Of a DNA stretch of 64,000 nucleotides, positions 53,135-62,521 are shown in pieces; within the stretch, counting starts at the first letter, position 1, and each line of letters starts with the position of its first letter. Source of the stretch: Saccharicrinis aurantiacus (GTDB taxonomy: Bacteria; Bacteroidota; Bacteroidia; Bacteroidales; Marinilabiliaceae); contig NZ_LYBV02000033.1 of assembly GCF_001660705.2 (NCBI RefSeq), positions 62,001 to 126,000 of the forward strand. The letters run 5' to 3'. A model generated the notes under the pieces. It searched no databases. It saw only the letters and a program-made list of their open reading frames with translations, and had not been told where the DNA came from. The translations under genes and the position numbers were made by a program.

Positions 53135-53865
53135 TCAACTAGTTTCAATAGATACTTTTGAAGTTTTAGTTTCCCGAGATTTAATAATCGCATTAGTATC
53201 AATGATTAGCTTATTTATATCATCAATTAAATTTCGAAGGTTAGGATCTATAATTTTTCTGTTTAAATAGGGTAAATAACCAACAATATCGGTACAACTC
53301 ATTATCAACTCTTTTTTTAACTCTGTTTGCGAAATTCCCTGACTGGCTTTGCCTTCGTTCAACTTAAGCGTATAATCTTCGTATATCTTTTGATTTGCAT
53401 CTAAGGCTTCAACCCAAGTGTCGGCATAAATCATTTGAAGTTCTTCTTTAGTAAAATTGTTAGCTATATCTGCTAACAAATTACGGGTTCCGGCAGATTG
53501 CTTAGCATAAGCCATTTGATTTAAGTTCCAACCATGCTTACGAATTATGGCTTCCAAGCTCTCAGCAATAGCTACTTGTGCTTCATTGGCTGAGTACTTA
53601 AAGGTGCTAACCATACCGCGCAGGCCTATAAATGCACTATCACGTTCGTTATCAAGCTCTTTTTTGCCCACACCGGTGTAACATACATTTACTGATAAAG
53701 CAGCAGCTTCAAAGGCATCTATTTTTTTACAAAGGGGACAAAAATAAATTGAATATCATCATTGGCTTCAACAGAAAGCTAGGCATTGGTAAAAATGGTT
53801 TTTACTTTTGTGGCGTAAGTTTGTAACTCTTTGTTTATAATTCGGGCATAATTTAAAGTTTCCAT
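53135..53865 (-). pseudogene. DUF6261-family gene broken by a stop codon and a frameshift
   Basis: The 178-codon frame that ends at 53135 continues upstream in two disrupted pieces. From an ATG at 53865 the reading is METLNYARIINKELQTYATK, VKTIFTNA, then TAG at about 53784-53782, then LSVEANDDIQFIFVPFVKK in the same frame to another TAG. Adding one A to the seven-A run (53718-53712) restores KIDAFEAAALSVNVCYTGVG running into the downstream frame. The restored product is about 243 residues, the size recalled for DUF6261 proteins of Bacteroidota. Function unknown. It interrupts the polysaccharide locus. Confidence 0.82.
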
Positions 53866-54230
53866 ATTTTATCTTTAAAGGTTTAATTCTTTTAAAGATA
53901 ATAATTATGCTCATTATCACAACTTTATTTAAAGTTGTATATGTACAATAATCTTTTTTAGATTAATCGGAAATACCTAGCAATTGTAGTAATCTAAATT
54001 AGATTGCTAGGTTAATCTATAGCTCCTTTCAAATATATTTTAGATTTTTGACGTACTTGTTTATCGCTTAATAAGCAATTTTAGATTATGCACAATGCAT
54101 ATAAAATACAAAGAATCTATTTTGGATATTGAAAAAAAATAACTTTTGCTGAAAATATGATTTAGAGCTGGCTTCATATTTTAAAATAGAGTAATTACAT
54201 CAGCCTAATATCAACAAGATAAATAGGCTT
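53866..54230. other. AT-rich intergenic region with inverted repeats
   Basis: 365 bases inside the polysaccharide locus. ACCTAGCAA (53975-53983) and TTGCTAGGT (54004-54012) form a 9-bp inverted repeat enclosing a nested AATCTAAATTAGATT. The hexamer TAGATT/AATCTA occurs at least six times between 53955 and 54125. No gene. Confidence 0.5.
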
Positions 54231-55373
54231 TTATAAAAAAATCGTGTCTACCATATTTTTAAGCATTAGTTCTTGTTCTTTTCTTAATGTGTTGACACGA
54301 TAATTTCCTTCTTTTATAAGCATAGCTCTACATTCCCTATCATTTACAATTTGAAGTATCCGATTAGATATTTCACTTATTGAAAATGGATTAAAATATA
54401 GTGCCGCTTGCTTACATACTTCAGGAACACTAGATATAGCAGATGCCAATACCGGTACCTCATATTTCATAGCTTGCAAGGGTGGGTAACCAAAACCTTC
54501 ATTTAAGGTAGGGTAGATAAATGCAAATGCATTCTGAAAATATATTTCCAATTCTTTTTTTGATACGTACGGTAAAAAAGTAAACATATCTTTATGTACA
54601 ACATCTTTACTGAAGTCGATATCGTTGCATCCTAATACTATTGTTTTAATTTGTGAAACTTGTCTATTCTCATATAAGGCATCAATTGCCTTTATAGCTC
54701 GATAGTTATTTTTTATCCACCTATTGCCACTAACCAATAAAAAGTATTTACCCTCGTTGTTATTTTCATATTTATACTTTGTAAGATCTAAAGGAGAATT
54801 GCATACTGTTATTTCATCAGGTTTTACATCGGGAAAAAAATTACATATTGAATATAAAGAGTGTTTCGAAACGGTTATAATATGTTTATTTTTTATAGAT
54901 AAAAGCTTAGATAATGAATTATGTGACTGTTGTACATTTTTATTATAACCCAACAGGTGTTTGAGCAATAACATTACTTTGGATACAGGATTATTTACAT
55001 ATGGTATTAATTCTTTTAATGAGTGCATTTCTAATTCACGCAAACCATGTATGGTCATATAAAACTTTACATTCTTAAAATAAAAGTCCTCATATCGATA
55101 TGGCATTCCGGAATAAAATCGATGATAATCAGCTCCCTCAATAAAATGTTTTAATTCCTGATTATTTACAAAGTAATTTACGGTAATATCATGTTTTTCA
55201 AGAGCCTCTTCTATTTCAGGGTGTACTCCAAAATTTGAATTTAAACATACATCAAACTTGAGTCTGCGCTTAATGGCTTCAAAAAAAATATATTTTGAAT
55301 ACTCACTACCTCCGTGAAAACTTGCTTCTGGTGTGGGTTGCGTGGCTGATAAATCATATAAAAGATTAAGCAT
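54231..55373 (-). CDS. GT4-family glycosyltransferase
   Basis: 380 residues. GT-B: FHGGSEYSKYIFFEAIKRR near the N-terminus (about 18-37), KHIITVSKHSLYSICNFF, FLLVSGNRWIKNNYRAIKAI (start of the donor-binding half, about 210) and FIYPTLNEGFGYPPLQAMKY with the E-x7-E-type motif. Donor and linkage cannot be told. 8 bases after the pyruvyl transferase gene, and the last gene before the gap containing the pseudogene. Confidence 0.9.
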   Translation of the reverse strand: MLNLLYDLSATQPTPEASFHGGSEYSKYIFFEAIKRRLKFDVCLNSNFGVHPEIEEALEKHDITVNYFVNNQELKHFIEGADYHRFYSGMPYRYEDFYFKNVKFYMTIHGLRELEMHSLKELIPYVNNPVSKVMLLLKHLLGYNKNVQQSHNSLSKLLSIKNKHIITVSKHSLYSICNFFPDVKPDEITVCNSPLDLTKYKYENNNEGKYFLLVSGNRWIKNNYRAIKAIDALYENRQVSQIKTIVLGCNDIDFSKDVVHKDMFTFLPYVSKKELEIYFQNAFAFIYPTLNEGFGYPPLQAMKYEVPVLASAISSVPEVCKQAALYFNPFSISEISNRILQIVNDRECRAMLIKEGNYRVNTLRKEQELMLKNMVDTIFL

Positions 55374-55381
55374 AATAACTC

Positions 55382-56254
55382 TTAAATATTTAGGTAATCA
55401 AAAACTTTGTCCTTAAACAGAATATTTTGCATGCGACACTCTTCTAACACTCCGCTATAGTCATGTCTTACTCTAGACTTATACACTTCATTGGTATCCT
55501 TAATAAATATTGGTTTATACTTAAACCCAAACATTTTTGATGAATTAGGAATTACAAATACTTGTTTGTTCAAAAGCATTGCCCAATACATTGCATGATA
55601 ACTATTTGTAATAACCTTTTCAACAGATGCAATAAAATTAACAATTTCACTAAACGATGAATTATTTCGAAGTACGCGCATATCTTTATTTATGTTACTA
55701 ATATTAATATGCTCATGAATTACAACGCCAAATTCAGATGTGACATTAGTTTCAACTGATTTAAAGGATTCATGCATGCAACTAACACAAGGTACCCAAC
55801 TCGTATTTGCGATTTCGAAATCTCTAACACCTATAAGTTTATAAGGTAATACTTGCTTAAAATATAGCGATGTTGGGCTTAGAATTGGGGAGTTATGTCC
55901 AATACCCCAAGGCACAACCTTTTTACCCTTCTTTAATAGTTCATTAATAAATCCTATGGTTTCTTTAAAAGAAGCTCTATCTAATAGCCCACCTCCTCCA
56001 AGTATAATATCATTGTACATTATACTTTTATACCAACTCAGAGCTTTTGTAGGATTTTGTATCGACGAACCTAATATATCAACAATCTTGAACTGACTCA
56101 ATTCTTCAAAGTATAAGTAGGGGGCACAAACCAAATCCCCAACATTTTCTGTATCACAACGATGCAAATTAATAACACCCTTGGATTTAACGAGGTCCAA
56201 TCTTGCAGCAACATTTCGTATTAACTGATCACTTTTTACAACTATTTTACTCAT
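55382..56254 (-). CDS. Polysaccharide pyruvyl transferase family protein
   Basis: 290 residues. NLHRCDTENVGDLVCAPYLY (29-48) is the family's N-terminal GD motif; DIILGGGGLLDRASF, KVVPWGIGHNSP and VITNSYHAMYWAMLLNKQVF with NSYHA (usually S/T-x-R/Y-H) complete it. Members add pyruvate ketals to sugars, giving negative charge to surface polysaccharides; some act as glycosyltransferase-like enzymes. Its ATG overlaps the flippase stop by 4 bases. Confidence 0.87.
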   Translation of the reverse strand: MSKIVVKSDQLIRNVAARLDLVKSKGVINLHRCDTENVGDLVCAPYLYFEELSQFKIVDILGSSIQNPTKALSWYKSIMYNDIILGGGGLLDRASFKETIGFINELLKKGKKVVPWGIGHNSPILSPTSLYFKQVLPYKLIGVRDFEIANTSWVPCVSCMHESFKSVETNVTSEFGVVIHEHINISNINKDMRVLRNNSSFSEIVNFIASVEKVITNSYHAMYWAMLLNKQVFVIPNSSKMFGFKYKPIFIKDTNEVYKSRVRHDYSGVLEECRMQNILFKDKVFDYLNI

Positions 56255-57768
56255 ATCTTAATTCTAGATATCAATGAATGAATATAAGATTTCTCGCGAA
56301 CGTCCATACCTATAAAATAAACCAATATTATTAATGATATAGATGATATTACAGAAACCAATAGAACCCTAATAAAACCAGTTAGATGAATAACTCCATT
56401 AATGTAAATATTTATAGAAGACCCAATTAAAACTATAAAAATTATCGGTAGTAGTACTTTATAAAGATAGTCTACTAAGGATAAGCCTGAAAACTTATTA
56501 AGATAAAGAATCCTCAAGCAACATGCTAAGAACTCTATTAAAATAGCGACATATAACACAGATTGCGGGGATCCCCCAGATTTCAGAACCAAATAGCCAA
56601 AGATTGGAGTCGTCAATATTACACCTCCGATTATTGACTGATATAACTTTATATTACCGATTGATTGCTGGGCTGTTTGCAATCCAACAGTTAAAGTATT
56701 TACAAGTGATAATAACAATGTTAACTTACAAAAAATAACCACGCTCTTGGATAGCGTTCCTAGCCATAATGTCAAAATTGTTTCCATTTCTAACACTATA
56801 GGAAGTATTATGAAGAATAACAACAAAAAACTATACTTACATGCCTTTAATGATAAATCAAGCATCCTAACACGATTTCCCTCCCCTTCTGAACTAATAA
56901 TCTGAGGACGTAAAGCTTTAAGCATGTTCTCAGAAAATCCTTTTACTTGCCCATTAATTTGATTTGAAATACCAAATGAAGCGTTTATTACAGTTCCGTA
57001 AAATAGATTCAAGATTATCGCCAATCCATGTTGCCTAAAAATTCCACAAGCTGCGCCAAAGGTATTCCATCCGGCAAATGATAACATTTCTATTACAAGA
57101 GATCTACTGACGTCATATTTTTTAAACTTATATTCTGGATACTTATAATAACAAAAAAAAACCTTAATCAAGCGTGAGATAATAATTGTAAGAAGCAATA
57201 ACCCTGAATAAATCTCTAAAGAATAATCAGTAATCCATAAAAGAGAAATAGCAACGCCTAATTTTAATAATGCCTCTAAAATTCCAACTATAGCGTCAAC
57301 GTGGATATCTTCATGAGCAATTATTGCAGCATCAAATGTAATTGCATTAACAATAAAGAAGGCACTAAAAACCGTAGTTTGATATACAATTTTTGCAGAC
57401 CCTATTCGATCAACCTCAATATTTAAAAACCCATCAAACAAAAATATGAAAGCAACCTGCATTATTACTAACATAATAATACTAATCAGAAAATTTATTA
57501 CCAAACTTGATTGAAAAACAGATGACAATTTATTTAATTCCTTTTTTCCTATATAGTATGATAAATATCTTTGAGTAGATACTATCATAGCTCCATTTAG
57601 AAATGTAAACATTGCTATAACACCACCAATCAAATTAAATATACCATAATCCTCTTCTCCTAAAGCGTTTAGCACTAATCGTACAGAATACAATCCAACA
57701 AACATGGAAATTATCATCCGAACATACAGATAAGCAGTATTTTTCACGGCCCTTTCACTAACTCCCAT
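56251..57768 (-). CDS. Wzx-type polysaccharide flippase (MOP superfamily)
   Basis: 505 residues with 12-14 transmembrane helices. The start MGVSERAVKNTAYLYVRMII and LYSVRLVLNALGEEDYGIFN with NLIGGVIAMFTFLNGAM are typical of Bacteroidota lipopolysaccharide biosynthesis flippases. It would move undecaprenyl-linked repeat units across the inner membrane. Coupled to the pyruvyl transferase gene; 20 bases after the epimerase gene. Confidence 0.92.
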   Translation of the reverse strand: MGVSERAVKNTAYLYVRMIISMFVGLYSVRLVLNALGEEDYGIFNLIGGVIAMFTFLNGAMIVSTQRYLSYYIGKKELNKLSSVFQSSLVINFLISIIMLVIMQVAFIFLFDGFLNIEVDRIGSAKIVYQTTVFSAFFIVNAITFDAAIIAHEDIHVDAIVGILEALLKLGVAISLLWITDYSLEIYSGLLLLTIIISRLIKVFFCYYKYPEYKFKKYDVSRSLVIEMLSFAGWNTFGAACGIFRQHGLAIILNLFYGTVINASFGISNQINGQVKGFSENMLKALRPQIISSEGEGNRVRMLDLSLKACKYSFLLLFFIILPIVLEMETILTLWLGTLSKSVVIFCKLTLLLSLVNTLTVGLQTAQQSIGNIKLYQSIIGGVILTTPIFGYLVLKSGGSPQSVLYVAILIEFLACCLRILYLNKFSGLSLVDYLYKVLLPIIFIVLIGSSINIYINGVIHLTGFIRVLLVSVISSISLIILVYFIGMDVREKSYIHSLISRIKI

Positions 57769-57788
57769 TCTTAATAAATATGTAATTA

Positions 57789-58796
57789 CTAATACCCTTT
57801 CTTAAACCAACTAATAAACTCCTTTACACCAACTTCAAGTGATGTTTTAGGTTGATAACCCACTAAATTCTTCAGCTCAGTAGTATCTGCATATGTTCTT
57901 TTAACATCTCCATCCTGCATAGGATACATTACTTTATTAGCTTTAGTTCCAATAGCAAACTCCATGATGTTGATAAAATCCAACAATTTAATAGGTTTTG
58001 AGTTGCCTATATTTAAGATTCTATATAACGTATCAGATGCCACGGTATTATGCTTTACAACGCGAACTATTCCCTCTACTATATCTTCTATATATGTAAA
58101 GTCACGTTCCATATTACCATTATTAAAAACTTTAATAGGCTCACCTTTGGTAATGGCATTTGCAAATAACATTGGTGCCATATCAGGCCTACCATAAGGA
58201 CCATAAACAGTAAAGAACCTTAAGCCCGTAGTTGGCAAGTTATATAAATGGCTATAAGTATGCGCCATTAGCTCATTACTCTTCTTTGTGGCTGCGTACA
58301 AACTCACCGGATTATCAACCTGATCACTCTCTGAGAATGGTATTTTAGCATTCTGTCCATATACAGAAGAGCTTGATGCATATATTAAATGTTTCACCTT
58401 GTAACTTCTACAACACTCTAGTATATTTAAAAAACCAACTACATTACTCTGAACATAGGCATCAGGGTTCTCAATTGAATATCTAACACCCGCTTGAGCC
58501 GCAAGGTTAACAACATGTGTAAAACCTTCTTCCTTAAACAAATCAACTAAAGATTCTTTATCGCATAAGTCGATTTTAGAAAATCGATAATTTGAATGTT
58601 TTATACTCTTTACTAAAGATTTACCTATAATTTTATCCTTACAGATACCCAACTGCTTAAGTCGTGCATATTTCAAATTAACATCGTAATAATCATTAAT
58701 GTTATCGATCCCAACTATACTACAACCTTCATTTGAAAGGGATTGAGCAAGATGATAACCGATAAAACCTGCTGAGCCAGTGATAAGAATTTTCAT
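57789..58796 (-). CDS. NAD-dependent epimerase, UDP-glucuronate 4-epimerase type
   Basis: 335 residues. Rossmann motif ITGSAGFIGYHLAQSLSNEG (5-24), VVGIDN-like IVGIDNINDYYDVNLKYARL, HVVNLAAQAGVRYSIENPDA, SSSSVYGQNAKIPFSE and the catalytic YxxxK in SLYAATKKSNELMAHTYSHL. The NDYYDVNLKYARL and AGVRYSIENP stretches are those of CapI/UDP-GlcA 4-epimerases, giving UDP-galacturonate. It lies between the flippase and wzz genes. Confidence 0.92.
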   Translation of the reverse strand: MKILITGSAGFIGYHLAQSLSNEGCSIVGIDNINDYYDVNLKYARLKQLGICKDKIIGKSLVKSIKHSNYRFSKIDLCDKESLVDLFKEEGFTHVVNLAAQAGVRYSIENPDAYVQSNVVGFLNILECCRSYKVKHLIYASSSSVYGQNAKIPFSESDQVDNPVSLYAATKKSNELMAHTYSHLYNLPTTGLRFFTVYGPYGRPDMAPMLFANAITKGEPIKVFNNGNMERDFTYIEDIVEGIVRVVKHNTVASDTLYRILNIGNSKPIKLLDFINIMEFAIGTKANKVMYPMQDGDVKRTYADTTELKNLVGYQPKTSLEVGVKEFISWFKKGY

Positions 58797-58819
58797 ATTA
58801 ATTCAAAAATATTGAGGAT

Positions 58820-59947
58820 CTATTTAGTAATCTTCATGAATGATAAAGCAACCTGTGTTCGAAACAAAACCCATAAACTCCCGAAAATAAATCCAAAGAA
58901 AACACTAATAAATAATAATAATATTTTTTTTGGCCATGACTTTACTTTTGGAATTTGTACGGGTTCAATAACAGTAAAAATTGGTGTATTCTCAATCAAA
59001 GTAACTTTGGCCGTCTCTAATTGATTTGCCACACTCTTATAAATGGAAGAAGTAATATCATACCTATCACTTAATTCTTGGAATTCGAAATTAGCCCTCT
59101 CAAATACAGTATTCCGATGTTTATCCTTATATTCAAAAAAATCAATTTGAGCTTGTTTATATTCTTTCGCCTTTATTTCATATAAATTTTCTAAAAAATC
59201 AACATTCTGTTGTTCTCGTTTGGTTTTATGTTTTTTTACATATTCCTGCAATAAGTCTAATCCTTTTTGCAACTTCTGTGCAACTAGGATTGGTTCAGTA
59301 TCTTCCGCACTAATATTAACTAAGCCACTTTTTGCATCTACTTCAATTGTGAAAAATTTATCTAAACTATTTAAAACATTATATTCTGTTTCTGACAGAT
59401 TAATGACGCCATAATTTACCGTGTCGATTAACTCATTACTAGAAATCAGAAGCTCTTTAACGGTCCATGGTAATTTTATAGAATATTTTAATAGCTTATC
59501 CGTGAAGCTCAAAATAGTATCAGCAACCGTATATTCATACATAGAAACAGGATCCTTGTATTTCTTGAACCGAAAAGGGTGATGTATCATCTCATTCCTG
59601 AATGGATAACTCTCCACAATCTGAGGGTATACCTCAGCATTAATACCATCACTATTGCTACCTCCCATCATGGAACTAAGATCAATCCCAGCCATACCAG
59701 CCAAAGCTCCGACACCACCTCCTCCAATATTAATTGTGCCTTGTTGACTTGAGGGTAAAATAGTAGCATGGGCTTGATATTTTTCAGGGCCGAAAATGAC
59801 TATAAATAGAGCAAAAACAATAAAACTAATAATAAACCTAAAAATAATTTTTCTTCCATACCATAATGCTTCCAACAAAGCTACTATGTTTAAATGATCA
59901 CCTTCAATTATTTTATTTGATCCTCCCTGTTGCATTTTGGTCTTCAT
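58820..59947 (-). CDS. Wzz/chain-length determinant protein
   Basis: 375 residues from the ATG at 59947, 2 bases after the wza stop; a GTG two codons earlier would overlap it. Two transmembrane helices (about 36-55 and 346-366) enclose a periplasmic domain with long coiled-coil helices (KAKEYKQAQIDFFEYKDKHR). IEPVQIPKVKSWPKKILLLF is the proline-rich pre-helix motif of polysaccharide co-polymerases. A Gly-rich insert (GGGGVGALAGMAGI) follows the first helix. No C-terminal tyrosine kinase (Wzc) domain is present. Confidence 0.92.
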   Translation of the reverse strand: MKTKMQQGGSNKIIEGDHLNIVALLEALWYGRKIIFRFIISFIVFALFIVIFGPEKYQAHATILPSSQQGTINIGGGGVGALAGMAGIDLSSMMGGSNSDGINAEVYPQIVESYPFRNEMIHHPFRFKKYKDPVSMYEYTVADTILSFTDKLLKYSIKLPWTVKELLISSNELIDTVNYGVINLSETEYNVLNSLDKFFTIEVDAKSGLVNISAEDTEPILVAQKLQKGLDLLQEYVKKHKTKREQQNVDFLENLYEIKAKEYKQAQIDFFEYKDKHRNTVFERANFEFQELSDRYDITSSIYKSVANQLETAKVTLIENTPIFTVIEPVQIPKVKSWPKKILLLFISVFFGFIFGSLWVLFRTQVALSFMKITK

Positions 59948-59949
59948 TA

Positions 59950-62352
59950 TCACTTAACAATATTAGAAATGGTTAATCCTAATGTAGCTACACTAGTAAG
60001 TATACCTACCCATGCTCCAACCGTCGCGGCATTTCTTGGTGCCCTTGTAGGTACAATTACCTCCGCACCTGGTTCCATTTTTGGGTACTTTCTAATCCCT
60101 AAGAAACTTTTAGTATCACTAGCTGTTCCATTAGGGTAAACCACATATACCTTATTCTTTTTCGCTTGAACAGCAAAACCTCCTGCACCGCTAACATACT
60201 TCTTAAGCTTTCTTCCCTTAGTATAAGTTGATGAGATAGGATTTAATACTTCGCCAGTTACTTTAACCACTTGGCTTTTTCGAGGTACAAATATTTCATC
60301 CCCATCTAGTAAAAATACGTCATCCTTACCTCCAGGGTTCTTCATTATCTCATCAAGGCTAATTCCAACAACTTCAAAATCTAAACTAGTAGATTTCACA
60401 TCAGTACTTCGTGATATTAGCTCATTCTTCAGCATTACATTTTTAGTATCCTTCTCTATTTGGCGGGTTAACATAGCTCCTTTAGGGTAAGCATTAGCTG
60501 AGAAACCACCACATCGAGCGATCAAATCAGAAACACGATCTTTATGAGTTGTTAAAGCATATTGTCCGCTATAAGCTATTTCTCCTGATAGAGTTACAAC
60601 GGACTGCTTGGCAAAGCCAGGTAATTGACGTATAAATATTTTATCAAAAGGTTGTAATTCAAAGTCACCATCATTACCTAGCAGTTTTAAGTCTCTGGAA
60701 ATTTGTTTTTGATAAACCTGAGCTACTTTATCAGTTAAGGTAGCTTCTTCTTCTTTACCCAACCTACGAGCAACCTCTATGTATGCTTCAGAAGCTGATT
60801 CTAAAAACCCTCCTGATTCATATACGATATCACTAAGAGTCATGCCTTCTTTATAATTAAAAGGCCCAGGTTCTTTAACTTCACCATAAATCTCAACAGT
60901 TCTGAACTCACGTAAGTCGTGTATTGAAGAAATACTTATATTATCATCTTTCTGAATATCAAAATCAATTACACCATTTACAACATCAGCAACATCAAAA
61001 GAAATACTAGTTAAAGTGAAATCTTTTGCTAAGCGAGTTATAACTCCTCTTTCCAAAAAAGCATCTTCACGCAAGCCATCAGCGTTCTCAATTAATTTTG
61101 ATAATGTCAGACCTTCTGTTATTTCATAATTCCCTGGTCGGTATACAGCACCTGTGATAGCAACAATATTTTGAAATCTGTTTAAAACCTTTCCTGCAAC
61201 AATACTATCGCCATTTGCCAGTTCTATTTTACTGTAATTATCTTCAAGCACATCTATGAATTCCTGATCTCTACCATTCTTACGGTAAAGTTCTAACCTG
61301 TGTGTATAAGCATTTTCATTAAAGCCACCTGCATACTCAACAACATCCGTAACCGTTTCTCCTTTTTTTGTTTCAAAAAGACCCGTTCTTTTAAACTGTC
61401 CTTCAATAATAATTCTTTGACGATAAGGCTCTATTATTATAATATCACCATCACGAAGTGTAACGTTATTTTTAGCTTTACCCTTAATTAAATACTCATA
61501 TATATCAATATTCTGGATTACTTGTTCATCACGAATAAGCTTTATATCACGAAAAGAACCATTTTCGCTAGGACCTCCAGCTAGGTATAAAGCACTAAAA
61601 ACAGAAGCTGTTCCTGGTACTATATAGGTCCCAGGACTAGAAGCCTCCCCTATTACATTAACGCTCACAGCTCTAATCTGAGCAATACTAACTGACGCAA
61701 AGGTCTTTGGATTGTCAGATGACAAATCTGCATAAATTCTGTTAAGCTTTGATTTAATCTTTATTTCGGCATCTTCAAATGTCATACCCCCAATCATCAC
61801 CTGACCTATTTCAGGGATACTAACATTCCCATTTTGATCAACAGTTAGTTGATAATTCATCTGAGAATTTCCCCAGACATCAATAATAAGTACATCTCGC
61901 AAGCCAATTATATAAGATGAAGGGATTGGTGCAGTTGCATTGGGTTCAAACGTAAGTTTATCAGTATTGAAGAATGAATATCCAAATAATCTTTTTTCTT
62001 CAACAACAGTTGACTCTATCACTTCTTTCTTACTAACCTCCCCCTCTGCAAATACTTTTGGCTCTGGCAAGTCTCCGATTTGAGCACTTCCCCCACCAGC
62101 AAGTTTATACTCCTGAATTCGTTGCTGTAATTGAAGAATTTGATCGTCGGACATCCCTCGTGCTTTAGCAAGTGCCATAGCTTCTTGCTCAGGTATTCCA
62201 CGACTATCCATTTCTGTAATAATCCGCTGAATTTGATCATCACTTAAAGCTCCAACATCAACAGTTGCTGGATCAATATCTTGTGAAACAACATTTTTTG
62301 AAAGAAAAAAACATAGAAAAAATAAAAACAGAAAAGAAAACTTAATTCTCAT
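59950..62352 (-). CDS. Polysaccharide export outer-membrane protein (Wza-like, multiple SLBB domains)
   Basis: 800 residues, longer than E. coli Wza. Signal peptide (MRIKFSFLFLFFLCFFLS). Residues 25-100 are a helical repeat (DDQIQRIITEMDSRGIPEQE, MSDDQILQLQQRI). The Poly_export domain follows at about 145-230 (IIGLRDVLIIDVWGNSQMNY, GNVSIPEIGQVMIGGMTFED), then at least five SLBB units (VIGEASSPGTYIVPGTASVF, ITGAVYRPGNYEITEGLTLS, IYGEVKEPGPFNYKEGMTLS, LSGEIAYSGQYALTTHKDRV, VTGEVLNPISSTYTKGRKLK). A C-terminal hydrophobic segment (VGAWVGILTSVATLGLTI) ends the protein. Such large multi-SLBB exporters are usual in Bacteroidota. First gene of the polysaccharide locus. Confidence 0.93.
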   Translation of the reverse strand: MRIKFSFLFLFFLCFFLSKNVVSQDIDPATVDVGALSDDQIQRIITEMDSRGIPEQEAMALAKARGMSDDQILQLQQRIQEYKLAGGGSAQIGDLPEPKVFAEGEVSKKEVIESTVVEEKRLFGYSFFNTDKLTFEPNATAPIPSSYIIGLRDVLIIDVWGNSQMNYQLTVDQNGNVSIPEIGQVMIGGMTFEDAEIKIKSKLNRIYADLSSDNPKTFASVSIAQIRAVSVNVIGEASSPGTYIVPGTASVFSALYLAGGPSENGSFRDIKLIRDEQVIQNIDIYEYLIKGKAKNNVTLRDGDIIIIEPYRQRIIIEGQFKRTGLFETKKGETVTDVVEYAGGFNENAYTHRLELYRKNGRDQEFIDVLEDNYSKIELANGDSIVAGKVLNRFQNIVAITGAVYRPGNYEITEGLTLSKLIENADGLREDAFLERGVITRLAKDFTLTSISFDVADVVNGVIDFDIQKDDNISISSIHDLREFRTVEIYGEVKEPGPFNYKEGMTLSDIVYESGGFLESASEAYIEVARRLGKEEEATLTDKVAQVYQKQISRDLKLLGNDGDFELQPFDKIFIRQLPGFAKQSVVTLSGEIAYSGQYALTTHKDRVSDLIARCGGFSANAYPKGAMLTRQIEKDTKNVMLKNELISRSTDVKSTSLDFEVVGISLDEIMKNPGGKDDVFLLDGDEIFVPRKSQVVKVTGEVLNPISSTYTKGRKLKKYVSGAGGFAVQAKKNKVYVVYPNGTASDTKSFLGIRKYPKMEPGAEVIVPTRAPRNAATVGAWVGILTSVATLGLTISNIVK

Positions 62353-62451
62353 TTTACTAAAAAATCAATTACTTAAGCCCTTAGTCAATCCAACTTCCGA
62401 CCCAATTTAACACTTTAAACACAAAGTATCAATAAACTACCCACACAAAGG

Positions 62452-62473
62452 AAGCATGTAGTACTACATGCTT
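62452..62473. promoter_or_regulatory. Perfect 22-bp palindrome upstream of the polysaccharide locus
   Basis: Bases 62452-62473 read the same on both strands (half-site AAGCATGTAGT). It lies 100 bases upstream of the wza ATG and 49 bases past the lspA stop. Minus-strand TTCCTTTG (62453-62446) overlaps one end and is one base from the -7 consensus, so the palindrome could be an operator. It could also be a weak lspA terminator; the flanking minus strand lacks a U-tract. Confidence 0.5.
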
Positions 62474-62521
62474 TTATATAATTATTATAAACTTCGTAAT
62501 CTAATAACACCAAACAGATGT

